Source: Flavobacterium johnsoniae UW101 (GTDB lineage Bacteria; Bacteroidota; Bacteroidia; Flavobacteriales; Flavobacteriaceae). Taken from it: a DNA stretch of 64,000 nt. The position numbers and the translations under genes are program-made. Each line of letters opens with the position of its first letter. The first letter of the stretch is position 1. The notes under the pieces were generated by a model. That model was given only the letters and a program-made list of their open reading frames with translations, did not search any database and was not told the origin of the DNA. This document shows, in pieces, positions 51,240 to 60,174 of this stretch. The stretch is from positions 3,038,001-3,102,000 of the forward strand of contig NC_009441.1 of NCBI RefSeq assembly GCF_000016645.1, given 5' to 3'.

Positions 51240-53114
51240 ATGATAAAAAGTAAATTTGTTGCCACAGGAATAGCTGTGACAATGTTGTTTTCGGCTTGTA
51301 AAACAAAAGATTTAAAAATGAGTGAAGTAAAACAGGAAAATTCAAAAGAACAAAAAGTTGTAGTCTATCAGGTTTTTACCCGTTTGTTTGGAAATAAAAA
51401 TAAAACCAATAAACCTTGGGGAACAATTGAGGAAAACGGAGTTGGAAAGTTTAATGATTTTACAGATAAAGCACTTCACGAAATTAAAGATTTAGGTGTA
51501 ACTCATATTTGGTACACTGGTGTTCCTCATCACGCTTTGGTTCGGGATTATACAGCTTACGGAATCTCAAATGACGATCCCGAAGTAGTAAAAGGACGTG
51601 CAGGTTCGCCTTATGCCGTAAAAGATTATTACAATGTAAACCCGGATTTAGCTGTAAATCCTGCAAACCGACTTCAGGAATTTGAAGATTTAATTGCACG
51701 TACACACAAAGCAGGACTGAAATTGCTTATTGATATTGTTCCCAATCATATTGCGAGAAAATACGAAGGGAAAAACAATCCTGAAGGTGTAAAAGATTTT
51801 GGTGCCGATGATGATATAACGGTTGAATATAAAAGAGATAATAATTTCTATTATATCCCAAATTCACATTTTGAAATTCCTGAAGGAGATATTCCATTAA
51901 ATGGAGAAAAAAATGCTCTTGTTGATGGTGTTTTTGATGAAAATCCGGCAAAATGGACAGGAAACGGCTCACGAAAAGTAAAACCGGATCAAAACGATTG
52001 GTATGAAACTGTAAAAGTAAATTACGGTGTTCGCCCTGACGGAACCAAAGATTTTCCTGAACTTCCGGCTGGTTTTGATCAAAAATCATACAAAGAACAT
52101 TTTGCTTTTTGGCAGGATAAAGATGTTCCGGATTCGTGGAAAAAGTTTAAATCGATCGCTTTGTACTGGACCGCAAAAGGTGTTGATGGTTTTCGTTACG
52201 ATATGGCCGAAATGGTTCCGTACGAATTTTGGAGTTACATGAACTCGGCAGTCAAAATGAAAAATCCTGATGCATTTTTACTGGCAGAAGTTTATAATCC
52301 TAATGAATATCGCAATTATATTCGTTTAGGAAAAATGGATTATTTATATGATAAAGTAGAAACGTACGACAAATTGAAAGATATCATTCGCGGAAAATCG
52401 TCTCCTGACGGATTATCAGATATTCAAAAAGGAATGGAGGATATCGAACATCATATGCTTCATTTTTTAGACAATCATGACGAACAGCGTTTGGCTTCGC
52501 CGGAATTTGCCGGAACGCCAGAAAGAGGAAAACCTTTAATGGTTGTTTCGACAACTTTAAGTACTTCGCCAACGATGGTGTATTTTGGGCAGGAAGTAGG
52601 AGAGGCCGGAAATGAAAATGCTGGTTTTGGAACGCGTTCCAGAACTTCGATTTTTGATTATATTGGAGTACCAAGTCATCAAAAATGGATGAATGAAGGT
52701 AAATTTGACGGCGGACAATTGTCTGATTCTGAAAAAGCTTTGCGTGATTTTTATAAACGATTATTGAATTTCTCTCTAAAAAGTTCGGCTTTAATGGGAA
52801 GTTTTCAGGAAATCCAATCAGTAAACCGTCAAAATACGGCTGGTTACGATGAATTAATTTATTCTTATGTTCGCTGGTCTGAAAACCAAAAGTTAATTGT
52901 TACAGCTAATTTCTCTTCAGAAAAAACAAGCGAGTTTGATTTGAAGATTCCTGCCGATGTCATTTCAAAATGGAATTTTAAAGATGGAGAATATCAGCTT
53001 ACAGATCAATTGTACAAAACAACTTCGGTAAAACTAATTGTGAAGAACGGAGAAGGAAGCGCCAGAATAAAAATCCTGCCTTCTGAATCGTTTATTTTTG
53101 AATTAAAAATCTAA
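51240..53114 (+). CDS. GH13 alpha-amylase family lipoprotein
   Basis: A 624-residue glycoside hydrolase family 13 enzyme that acts on alpha-glucans. Signal peptide II with lipobox FSAC (Cys20) predicts membrane anchoring. GH13 regions are visible in order: IDIVPNHIARKY (region I), DGFRYDMAEMVP with the nucleophile Asp (II), LLAEVYNP with the acid/base Glu (III) and HFLDNHDEQR with the transition-state Asp (IV). A C-terminal beta domain follows (from about 520). No SusC/D genes are near, so it is not in a classical starch locus. Its 3' end overlaps the convergent gene 53103-53432 by 12 bp. ATG at 51240. Substrate not certain. Confidence 0.9.
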   Translation: MIKSKFVATGIAVTMLFSACKTKDLKMSEVKQENSKEQKVVVYQVFTRLFGNKNKTNKPWGTIEENGVGKFNDFTDKALHEIKDLGVTHIWYTGVPHHALVRDYTAYGISNDDPEVVKGRAGSPYAVKDYYNVNPDLAVNPANRLQEFEDLIARTHKAGLKLLIDIVPNHIARKYEGKNNPEGVKDFGADDDITVEYKRDNNFYYIPNSHFEIPEGDIPLNGEKNALVDGVFDENPAKWTGNGSRKVKPDQNDWYETVKVNYGVRPDGTKDFPELPAGFDQKSYKEHFAFWQDKDVPDSWKKFKSIALYWTAKGVDGFRYDMAEMVPYEFWSYMNSAVKMKNPDAFLLAEVYNPNEYRNYIRLGKMDYLYDKVETYDKLKDIIRGKSSPDGLSDIQKGMEDIEHHMLHFLDNHDEQRLASPEFAGTPERGKPLMVVSTTLSTSPTMVYFGQEVGEAGNENAGFGTRSRTSIFDYIGVPSHQKWMNEGKFDGGQLSDSEKALRDFYKRLLNFSLKSSALMGSFQEIQSVNRQNTAGYDELIYSYVRWSENQKLIVTANFSSEKTSEFDLKIPADVISKWNFKDGEYQLTDQLYKTTSVKLIVKNGEGSARIKILPSESFIFELKI

Positions 53115-53432
53115 ATATAACCAATCATCAATTATATTTCCTTTCTGGTCTACATCAAGAGAATAATATCCTGAACGAAAAGTTTTTATTTCTAAAGATA
53201 AATCATAGGTAGTCTTAATTATAAAATGATCGTCATTATTAGAATCAGGTGAAATTATTATAGATTGGTTTTTTTTATAAAACACAAAATCATCTAATTT
53301 GAGATTAGATGATTCTGTGTTATTATTATCTTTGAGATAGTTTTGTATGCATTCTATACCATGAATTTTTGTAAGATTCCAAAGGTCATTTTTTTCTGAA
53401 AATTTTTTTAAGATCTCTTTTATTGTATTCAT
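53103..53432 (-). CDS. hypothetical protein, 109 aa
   Basis: A small soluble protein (MNTIKEILKKFSEKNDLWNLTKIHGIECIQNYLK...), acidic/polar, with C-terminal strands HFIIKTTYDLSLEIKTFRSGYYSLDVDQKGNIIDDWLYLDF. No signal or known domain; composition and the ending recall small immunity-type proteins, but I cannot assign a family. It lies 14 bp after the superoxide dismutase stop on the same strand, so it may be read from the same transcript, and its last 12 bp overlap the end of the GH13 gene. Coding is probable, function unknown. Confidence 0.6.
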   Translation of the reverse strand: MNTIKEILKKFSEKNDLWNLTKIHGIECIQNYLKDNNNTESSNLKLDDFVFYKKNQSIIISPDSNNDDHFIIKTTYDLSLEIKTFRSGYYSLDVDQKGNIIDDWLYLDF

Positions 53433-53446
53433 TTTATTCTTTTACG

Positions 53447-54229
53447 TTATACTTTCTTAACCTTTTTGAGGGCTTCGATATAATATTCGTTTACTTTTTC
53501 CCAATTTATATGTTCGTAAAAAGCATCAATATAACTTCCTTTTCTGTTTTGATAATCCAGATAATAAGCATGTTCCCATAAGTCGATGCCTAAAATTGGC
53601 GTTCCCGGAATCAAAGCGTTTTTCATCAGCGGGTTGTCCTGATCTTCAGTAGTTGTTATTTGAAGTTTTCCGTATCTGTCAACCACTAACCAAACCCAGC
53701 CAGAACCAAATTGTTTTTCGGCTTGTCCTTTAAACTGTGTTGTAAGGTTGTTAAACGAGCCAAATTCTTTATTAATTGAGCCGGAAAGCGTATCTTTTGG
53801 TGTCTGCTCTTTTGGTGTCAGAATATTAAAATAGAGAGTATGATTGTAATACCCTCCGGCATTCTGACGCAGTTTTGCATTGTTTAAATCTAATTTCTTT
53901 AAAATATCCTCAATTGGCATATTTTCAAACTCAGTCGAAACAATAGCTTTGTTAAAATTATTGGTATACGACAAATAATGTTTAGAATAATGCGTCTCCA
54001 TTGTAAGAGATCGTAAAGCAGGGCTTAGTCCGTCATAAGCAAAAGGCAGTTTGGTAAGTTCAAAAGAACCGGGATCTGCTTTTACATCATTTGGTGATCC
54101 AATTACTATTTTTTCTTCCTTTGTAGGAAGAGGAACTTCCACAACTTCAGTCAGTTTGTTATTATCATTGCAGGAAAATAATAATATGAATGAAGGTAAA
54201 ATGCTGAAAAGAACAATGATTTTCTTCAT
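53447..54229 (-). CDS. sodA: Fe/Mn superoxide dismutase with lipoprotein signal
   Basis: A 260-residue superoxide dismutase (the core is about 200) with an N-terminal signal and lipobox LLFSC (Cys20), and a 40-residue linker, so it is predicted to be exported and anchored to a membrane. Metal ligands fit the family: His in SKHYLSYTNNFN, His in GGYYNHTLYF, then Asp and His in DLWEHAYYLDYQNRKG. SOD converts superoxide to peroxide and oxygen. GSGWVWLVVD is also typical. An extracytoplasmic SOD is unusual outside pathogens; it is probably protection against external superoxide. It lies 9 bp after the acyl-CoA-binding protein gene. Fe or Mn preference not resolved. Confidence 0.88.
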   Translation of the reverse strand: MKKIIVLFSILPSFILLFSCNDNNKLTEVVEVPLPTKEEKIVIGSPNDVKADPGSFELTKLPFAYDGLSPALRSLTMETHYSKHYLSYTNNFNKAIVSTEFENMPIEDILKKLDLNNAKLRQNAGGYYNHTLYFNILTPKEQTPKDTLSGSINKEFGSFNNLTTQFKGQAEKQFGSGWVWLVVDRYGKLQITTTEDQDNPLMKNALIPGTPILGIDLWEHAYYLDYQNRKGSYIDAFYEHINWEKVNEYYIEALKKVKKV

Positions 54230-54238
54230 AATATTAAT

Positions 54239-54508
54239 TTATTTTGATGTTAGCGAATTGATAATTTCTATGTAATTCTCCTTAGCTTCATCTGTCGATA
54301 AATGACTAATCTGCATCCAGGCATTAGTTTTAAAAGCATTTCTTAAATCAAAATTCTCTGACTGATTGTAAACAGCAGTTCCAAAAGTGGCCTGTTTGTA
54401 AAATGCATAAAGTCTTAGCTGCACATCTTGCGGCAGCGAGGCCTGAGTCATATTCATTGCAATCTCTACAGCCTCAGAAAAACGTTTATCTAAATCTTTG
54501 TCTGCCAT
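54239..54508 (-). CDS. acyl-CoA-binding protein
   Basis: An 89-residue ACBP-fold four-helix protein that binds medium- and long-chain acyl-CoA esters in the cytoplasm. Landmarks: DLDKRFSEAVEIAMNM, DVQLRLYAFYKQATFG (the conserved YxxYKQAT segment) and AFKTNAWMQISHLSTDEAKENYIEII (KxxAW). Length matches eukaryotic ACBP; bacterial examples are uncommon but regular in Bacteroidota. The stop codon of psd abuts its ATG (54508/54509), and it precedes the SOD gene. Its place in the lipid gene block suits a role in acyl-CoA handling for phospholipid synthesis. Confidence 0.88.
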   Translation of the reverse strand: MADKDLDKRFSEAVEIAMNMTQASLPQDVQLRLYAFYKQATFGTAVYNQSENFDLRNAFKTNAWMQISHLSTDEAKENYIEIINSLTSK

Positions 54509-55162
54509 TTATGCTTTTGTAGCAATAATAGTTTTACCGCCAATTGCTTTTTGTCCTAAAACAACATTTATTGGTGTACCTAAAGGTAAAAATAAATCTA
54601 CTCTCGATCCAAATTTAATAAATCCTGCATCTGTTCCTTGTACAACCTGCATTCCTTCTTTAGCATAATTTACAATTCGTCGTGCCAAGGCTCCTGCAAT
54701 TTGTCTGTAAAGAATAGCGCCAAAAGTATCGTTTTCGATAACTACAGTCGTTCTTTCATTTTCTTCGCTGGCTTTTGGGTGCCATGCAACCAAAAATTTT
54801 CCAGGATGATATTTACTGAATTTTATAATTCCGTCCATCGCATAACGTGTAACGTGAACGTTGATTGGCGACATAAAGATAGAAACCTGTAAACGTTTAT
54901 CTTTAAAATATTCACCTTCGTAAACTTCTTCAATAACTACAACTTTTCCATCTACCGGAGCAAGAACATGCTCGATATTTCTAACAGCGATTCTTTTAGG
55001 ATTTCTAAAAAATTGCAGAATGATAATTAAAATTACTAAAGCAAAAATCTGCACTAGTTTTTGCAGCCAATAGATATCAATAAACTGGTCAGCTAATAAA
55101 ACCACAACAACAGTGAAAATTACACCTAATAAAATAGACGGGCCTCCTTCTTTATGAAACAT
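54509..55162 (-). CDS. psd: phosphatidylserine decarboxylase family protein
   Basis: A 217-residue pyruvoyl-type decarboxylase that makes phosphatidylethanolamine from phosphatidylserine. Two N-terminal transmembrane segments (about 10-24 and 33-50), then FFRNPKR, VLAPVDGKVVVIEE, SIFMSPINVHVTRYAMDG and the processing site FIKFGSRVDLFLP (Gly-Ser self-cleavage). It is the short, archaeal/Bacteroidota-type enzyme and not the 320-residue E. coli type. Overlaps cdsA by 11 bp. ATG at 55160-55162. Confidence 0.92.
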   Translation of the reverse strand: MFHKEGGPSILLGVIFTVVVVLLADQFIDIYWLQKLVQIFALVILIIILQFFRNPKRIAVRNIEHVLAPVDGKVVVIEEVYEGEYFKDKRLQVSIFMSPINVHVTRYAMDGIIKFSKYHPGKFLVAWHPKASEENERTTVVIENDTFGAILYRQIAGALARRIVNYAKEGMQVVQGTDAGFIKFGSRVDLFLPLGTPINVVLGQKAIGGKTIIATKA

Positions 55163-56042
55163 AATATAAAATTTGATAAAATAAAAATATAATTGGTGCT
55201 ACAAATATAACACTATCTAATCGATCTAGTATACCTCCGTGTCCGGGCATAATTGAGCCGCTGTCTTTTACGCCGGCAATTCTTTTAAATTTTGATTCGA
55301 TCAAATCGCCAATCGTTCCAAAAATACTCACGATTAAAGCAATAATGGTCCATATTAAGATCGATTTGCTGCTAAAAGCCGGATTAGGCTGTATGTAAAA
55401 TTTTGAAATTAAAAAGCCTGCAAAAGCTGCGAAAATCATTCCGCCTACAAATCCTTCTATCGTTTTTTTAGGAGAAACACGTTCAAATAATTTGTGTTTT
55501 CCCATAGATTTTCCAACTAAATAAGCAAAAGTGTCGTTTGTCCAGATTAGAACAAACAGTCCTAAAATAATTTTCGGATTATAATCGTTGGTTCCAAAGG
55601 AAATTTTGACAATAAAAATAAATGGAAGTGTAATATATCCTAAAAGGTATAAGTATTTTGAAGAGATGCTTACTTTTTGAACTGAATCATAAAATAAGAA
55701 TATGATGCATTTAATAGATACTACAAGTGTAATTGCTAATAATACAAGGTCTAATTGCTGAATATTGGTTTCTAAGCTTATATTCGATTGAAATGTCTGG
55801 TTTAGATAAGCAGCAGTTTGTTTGTTGTAATGGCTTATGAGAATTACAATGCTGTACAGTAAAGTGCCAAATAAAATCGAGAAGACTTTATTCAGGTTTA
55901 CGATATTCGAAAACTCATAAATAGTAATGATTAGAAAAATACCAAAAAGAAGGATGAAGCTCTCGGTAGAAAACAGGATTGAAGTTAACAACAGAGCAAT
56001 ATAAACAGCACCAGAAATGGTTCTCTTAAGCGTTTCGTTCAT
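55152..56042 (-). CDS. cdsA: phosphatidate cytidylyltransferase
   Basis: A 296-residue integral membrane enzyme making CDP-diacylglycerol from phosphatidate and CTP, the entry to phospholipid synthesis. About eight hydrophobic segments. The family signature is at the C-terminus: [45 protein letters not shown], with the conserved Asp residues and the GHGGxLDRxDS motif. Its stop overlaps the psd start and it begins 2 bp after the LUD gene. ATG at 56040-56042. Confidence 0.94.
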   Translation of the reverse strand: [296 protein letters not shown]

Positions 56043-56043
56043 C

Positions 56044-56649
56044 TTAAAGATCTTCTAAGAGCAGTAAATAAAGGTTTTTGGCAACACTTCCGTACTGCGT
56101 AAAATCTTCTTCTTTTGCTTTTTCGAAATATTTTATTGTAGTGATATTAGTTGGGATATCTCTATCGTATTTGCGTTTAATGGCGCTTAAGCCATCGCTT
56201 TTCATTGGGAGAATCTGGCTTGTTGTAGCAATAATTACAATATTTGCCGGTAAATCGTTTGGTTTGTTTTGTCTGATTTGTTTAGATGAAAACAAAATAG
56301 AACCTTCGTCTGCAATTAAATTTTCGCAGCTTGCCAATAAAAATTTTGGATGAGAAGGAGCAATGTAAAATAATTTGTTTTCTTCGAGTAAATGAAAAAG
56401 AGCCGACTCGTAGCATAAAACTTCGTTTTCAAACCAGTCGTTTTCTTCTAAAATATTTTCGAATTGTTCTGCAACTTCCTGCGTGTTTTCACAATACAAA
56501 AATTTACCGCCATTTTTCTTAAAGTTGAAAATGAATTGTTCGTCTAAAGATAAATGACTATTCGGGACAGGAGTTCCTGCGTATTCACTTTCGTGCTCTT
56601 CGTCAGAAGCAGATTCGCCGGAACCAAATATTTTTTTAAAAAAATTCAT
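56044..56649 (-). CDS. LUD domain (LutC-like) protein
   Basis: A 201-residue soluble protein of the lactate-utilisation LUD family, whose members act in the lactate oxidation complex LutABC. The LUD fold is seen as GGKFLYCENTQEVAEQFENIL, ADEGSILFSSKQIRQNKPNDLPANIVIIATTSQIL and the C-terminal helices. lutA and lutB are not adjacent, so function here is uncertain. It starts the unit that reads LUD, cdsA, psd, ACBP, SOD, separated from ftsH by a terminator. A charged N-terminal extension (GSGESASDEEHESEYAG) precedes the domain. Confidence 0.8.
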   Translation of the reverse strand: MNFFKKIFGSGESASDEEHESEYAGTPVPNSHLSLDEQFIFNFKKNGGKFLYCENTQEVAEQFENILEENDWFENEVLCYESALFHLLEENKLFYIAPSHPKFLLASCENLIADEGSILFSSKQIRQNKPNDLPANIVIIATTSQILPMKSDGLSAIKRKYDRDIPTNITTIKYFEKAKEEDFTQYGSVAKNLYLLLLEDL

Positions 56650-56693
56650 TTTTTATATGAAATACTTTACATGTTAATTGAAAACGTTCAAAG

Positions 56694-56736
56694 ATAAAAA
56701 AATCTTAATTCAAAAGCCTGTTTTGAATTAAGATTT
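56694..56736 (-). terminator. intrinsic terminator after ftsH
   Basis: Perfect 15-bp stem AATCTTAATTCAAAA (56701-56715) with TTTTGAATTAAGATT (56721-56735), and T-rich on the minus strand. It separates the rsfS-ftsH unit from the LUD-cdsA-psd unit. Confidence 0.85.
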
Positions 56737-56765
56737 TAAAAAATATTACATATTTATTGAGTAAT

Positions 56766-58691
56766 TTACGAAACGACCTCTTCTAAATTTTTATCCCAGG
56801 TACGTTTTCCGAAAATTGTTTCAAGATCATCTTTAAAGATTACTTCTTTTTCGATTAAGATATCAGCAAGCTGATTTAATTTATCTTTATTTTCTTCAAG
56901 AATTTCAATTGCTCTCTGGTATTGGCCTTCAATTAATTCTGAAATTTCAGCATCAATAATTTTTGCTGTTTCATCAGAATAAGGTTTAGAGAAATTATAT
57001 TCGCTTTGTCCTGTTGAATCGTAATAAGTAACGTTTCCAATTTTATCATTTAAACCGTAAATGGTTACCATAGCACGAGCCTGACGCGTTACTTTTTCTA
57101 AATCGCTTAATGCTCCAGTCGAAATTCTGTCAAAAGTTACTTTTTCTGCAGCTCTTCCGCCCATAGTTGCACACATTTCGTCAAGCATTTGGTCTGTTCT
57201 TACGATTTGTCTTTCTTCTGGTAAATACCATGCAGCTCCTAAACTTTGTCCGCGAGGAACAATTGTTACTTTAATAAGCGGTGCAGCGTGCTCTAACATC
57301 CAGCTTACAGTTGCGTGACCCGCTTCGTGAATTGCAATTGCTCTTTTCTCTTCTGGAGTAATGATTTTATTTTTCTTTTCAAGACCGCCAATAATTCTGT
57401 CAACAGCATCAAGAAAATCTTGTTTGTCTACAGCAGGTTTGTTATTACGTGCCGCGATAAGTGCAGCTTCGTTACAAACGTTAGCAATATCAGCACCAGA
57501 GAATCCCGGAGTTTGTTTAGCTAAGAAATCAAGATCAAGACCTTCAACTTTTTTAATAGGAGCTAAGTGAACTTTAAAAATTTCAGCTCTTTCGCGAATG
57601 TCTGGTAAGTCAACAAAAATTTGTCTGTCAAAACGTCCTGCACGCATTAAAGCTTTGTCAAGAACGTCGGCTCTGTTTGTTGCAGCTAAAACAATTACGT
57701 TAGAGTTTGTACCAAAACCGTCCATTTCTGTTAGTAACTGGTTCAAAGTGTTTTCTCTTTCGTCGTTTCCGCCAGACATATTACTTTTTCCTCTTGCTCT
57801 ACCAACTGCATCGATCTCGTCGATGAAAATAATAGCAGGAGATTTTTCTTTTGCCTGTTTAAACAAATCACGTACACGTGATGCTCCAACTCCCACAAAC
57901 ATCTCTACGAAATCAGAACCTGATAACGAGAAGAAAGGCACTTGTGCTTCGCCGGCAACAGCTTTAGCTAATAAGGTTTTACCAGTTCCCGGAGGTCCTA
58001 CAAGTAAAGCTCCTTTAGGAATTTTACCTCCAAGATTTGTATATTTTTCAGGGTTTTTAAGGAATTCTACAATTTCCTGAATTTCTTCTTTTGCACCTTC
58101 TAAACCAGCTACATCTTTAAAAGTAGTTTTGATATCTGTTTTTTCATCAAAAAGTTTAGCTTTCGATTTTCCGATATTGAAAATCTGTCCGCCTCCGCCA
58201 GCGCCTCCGCCAGACATTTTACGCATAATGAAAATCCATACACCAATAATGATGATGATAGGAAGTAAGCTGATTAAAATATCGCTCCAGTTATTTTTCT
58301 GGATGAAATTGAAGTCTTTTAATTTTCCTTCGTTAACCGCTTTTTCAAGTTTAGTTTGAAAAATCTGGTCGTTACCAATTTCTAAAGTATAGTGAGGGCC
58401 TTTGTTAGCTCTGTCAAAAATATCTTTTGCAACTTTTTTATTAGCCGGGTCTTTAAGTGCGGCAGCATTTAAGTATACCTCAGCTTCAGCTTTATTATAA
58501 ACGATAACTTTTTCAATTTGTCCTTTTTCTAATAAAGTGTTGAATTTAGAAGAAGTTAATTGAGCAGGTTCGCTTAAGTTAGATCCACCGGTAGCAAAAC
58601 TTATAAATAAAAAAACTAAAAGTATTGCGGTATATATTAACCAGGGACTTATTTTAAATTTACTCGGATTTGGATTATTATCTTTAGCCAT
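56766..58691 (-). CDS. ftsH: ATP-dependent zinc metalloprotease FtsH
   Basis: A 641-residue membrane AAA+ protease for quality control of membrane and some soluble proteins. Two N-terminal transmembrane segments (about 12-32 and 128-148), Walker A GPPGTGKTLLAKAVAGEA, Walker B IIFIDEIDAVG, SRH ATNRADVLDKALMRAGRFDRQI and the zinc site HEAGHATVSW with the third ligand further on. 16 bp after rsfS. ATG at 58689-58691. Terminator downstream. Confident. Confidence 0.97.
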   Translation of the reverse strand: MAKDNNPNPSKFKISPWLIYTAILLVFLFISFATGGSNLSEPAQLTSSKFNTLLEKGQIEKVIVYNKAEAEVYLNAAALKDPANKKVAKDIFDRANKGPHYTLEIGNDQIFQTKLEKAVNEGKLKDFNFIQKNNWSDILISLLPIIIIIGVWIFIMRKMSGGGAGGGGQIFNIGKSKAKLFDEKTDIKTTFKDVAGLEGAKEEIQEIVEFLKNPEKYTNLGGKIPKGALLVGPPGTGKTLLAKAVAGEAQVPFFSLSGSDFVEMFVGVGASRVRDLFKQAKEKSPAIIFIDEIDAVGRARGKSNMSGGNDERENTLNQLLTEMDGFGTNSNVIVLAATNRADVLDKALMRAGRFDRQIFVDLPDIRERAEIFKVHLAPIKKVEGLDLDFLAKQTPGFSGADIANVCNEAALIAARNNKPAVDKQDFLDAVDRIIGGLEKKNKIITPEEKRAIAIHEAGHATVSWMLEHAAPLIKVTIVPRGQSLGAAWYLPEERQIVRTDQMLDEMCATMGGRAAEKVTFDRISTGALSDLEKVTRQARAMVTIYGLNDKIGNVTYYDSTGQSEYNFSKPYSDETAKIIDAEISELIEGQYQRAIEILEENKDKLNQLADILIEKEVIFKDDLETIFGKRTWDKNLEEVVS

Positions 58692-58707
58692 TTAGAAAAA
58701 TTTTTCT

Positions 58708-59079
58708 TTAGTATTTGTTTTCGATTGTAGTTATTTTGGCGTCACCCCAAAGGCTTTCGATATTGTAATATTCACGAATGTGTTTTTGGAAAACATGTAC
58801 CACAATATGCACATAATCCATAAGAACCCATTCTGCATTATCGGTTCCTTCTACGTGCCATGGTTTATCTTTTAAGTCTTTAGATACTGTTTTTTGAATT
58901 GAGTTTACAATGGCGTTAACTTGGGTGTTTGAGCTACCGTTGCAAATGACAAAATAGTCACAAACTGCTGTGTCTATATCTCTTAAGTCAAGAATGTCAA
59001 TATCATTTCCTTTTACTTCCTCAATCCCTTTGATTATGTTCGCCAATAGAACATCATTATTAATAGTCTTTTTCGCCAT
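58708..59079 (-). CDS. rsfS: ribosome silencing factor RsfS
   Basis: A 123-residue protein that binds L14 and keeps 50S and 30S apart in stationary phase. Motifs: ILDLRDIDTAVCDYFVICNGSSNTQVNAIVNSIQKTV and WHVEGTDNAEWVLMDYVHIVVHVFQKHIREYYNIESLWGDA. Length and order standard. First gene of the rsfS-ftsH unit, 16 bp before ftsH, divergent from birA with a 92-bp gap. ATG at 59077-59079. Confidence 0.95.
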   Translation of the reverse strand: MAKKTINNDVLLANIIKGIEEVKGNDIDILDLRDIDTAVCDYFVICNGSSNTQVNAIVNSIQKTVSKDLKDKPWHVEGTDNAEWVLMDYVHIVVHVFQKHIREYYNIESLWGDAKITTIENKY

Positions 59080-59171
59080 GAATTATTTTATATGAATTTG
59101 TAAAGTTACCAAATTTTGTGATTATTTTTGAACCTTAACAAAATATTAAATTAAGATATTTAAATTATTTA

Positions 59172-59900
59172 ATGAAACTAATCAAACTCGATGCCATAGA
59201 TTCTACAAATGATTTCCTAAAATCAATGTCAAGTCAGGATGAACAGGAGAATTTTACAGTGGTAACGGCTGAAAATCAGACAAAAGGCAAGGGGCAAATG
59301 GGCGCTGTTTGGAAATCTGAAACCGGTAAAAACTTAATTATGAGTGTATTGGTAAAGGATTTTCTTTTTGATAATGAAAAGGTTTTTAACTTAAATATTA
59401 TCGTTTCGTTATCTGTTTTAGAAGTTTTAAAATCTTTAAATATTCCTGATTTATGTATAAAATGGCCAAACGACATTATGTCATACAATAAGAAAATTGG
59501 TGGCATACTTATAGAAAATACTCTAAAAAGTGATGGCAGAATCGTGTCAGTTGTCGGGATTGGGCTTAATGTCAATCAAACCAATTATACTGAACTGCCA
59601 AATGCTTCTTCGCTGGCTGTAATTTCTGGGAAAACTTTTGATAAGAACGCTTTGGTTGTTTCTATAGTTGAAAAAATGAAGGAAAAAATCGAATTATGGC
59701 AGACTAATACAGCAGCTTTTTGGGAAGATTATTTTAATTCACTTTTTAAAAAAGGAGTTCCAATGCCGTTTAAAAATCTCCAGAATACAAACTTTATGGG
59801 AATTATTCAGGGCGTTTCTCCGGTAGGGAAACTGCAGGTTTTACTTGAAGATGATTCGGTTGCTGAGTTTGAGATTAAAGAGATTCAGATGCTTTATTAA
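59172..59900 (+). CDS. birA: biotin-[acetyl-CoA-carboxylase] ligase
   Basis: A 242-residue class I biotin protein ligase that attaches biotin to acetyl-CoA carboxylase. Motifs: LDAIDSTNDFLK, VVTAENQTKGKGQMGAVWKSETGKNLIMSVL (biotinyl-adenylate GRGRxGR-like loop, here GKGQMG), LCIKWPNDIMSYNKKIGGILIEN and GIGLNVNQ. The N-terminal repressor HTH of E. coli BirA is absent. ATG at 59172, no Shine-Dalgarno. Single gene followed by repeats. Confidence 0.95.
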   Translation: MKLIKLDAIDSTNDFLKSMSSQDEQENFTVVTAENQTKGKGQMGAVWKSETGKNLIMSVLVKDFLFDNEKVFNLNIIVSLSVLEVLKSLNIPDLCIKWPNDIMSYNKKIGGILIENTLKSDGRIVSVVGIGLNVNQTNYTELPNASSLAVISGKTFDKNALVVSIVEKMKEKIELWQTNTAAFWEDYFNSLFKKGVPMPFKNLQNTNFMGIIQGVSPVGKLQVLLEDDSVAEFEIKEIQMLY

Positions 59901-59901
59901 G

Positions 59902-59992
59902 ATGCTAAGGTTCTGAGATGCTAAGATTCTAAGGTGCTAAGGTTCTGAGTTTCTAAGATTCTAAGATTTTGAGTTTCTAAGATGCTAAGGTT
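59902..59992. repeat. AAGGTTCTGAG tandem-like repeat block
   Basis: About eight imperfect units such as GATGCTAAGGTTCTGAG and TTTCTAAGATTCTAAG follow each other from the birA stop. Same family as in the thrA-thrB gap. The 339-bp gap to the SRPBCC gene holds this, a half MITE-like copy and a GCAAAG fragment. Confidence 0.6.
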
Positions 59993-60015
59993 TCTACAGA
60001 GATTTAAACGTGCTG

Positions 60016-60069
60016 TTTGTCATTTCGACGAAGGAGACTCGAGCGATAGCGAACAGGCGAAGCAAATCT
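60016..60069. repeat. half copy of the GTCATTTCGACGAAGGAG element
   Basis: GTCATTTCGACGAAGGAG followed by GCGATAGCGAACAGGCGAAGC matches the inverse of the right arm of the element at 16346-16476. The opposite terminus is absent, so it is a truncated or single-end copy. Confidence 0.6.
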
Positions 60070-60149
60070 TCGCAAGCAGCTCTACCATCTAAATCACTAA
60101 TTTTTGTCGAGTTTTTTACTAAGATCTGCTTTGTTTGTTAACTATGACT

Positions 60150-60174
60150 AAAACTCTTTGCGGACTTTGCGGTA
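60150..60174. repeat. GCAAAG repeat fragment
   Basis: CTCTTTGCGGACTTTGCGGT, a single-arm fragment of the GCAAAG family, directly before the terminator of the SRPBCC gene. Confidence 0.5.

Noticed and set aside
57315..58359. Plus-strand ORFs up to 160 codons opposite ftsH
   Set aside because: Shadow frames produced by the biased codon use of ftsH.
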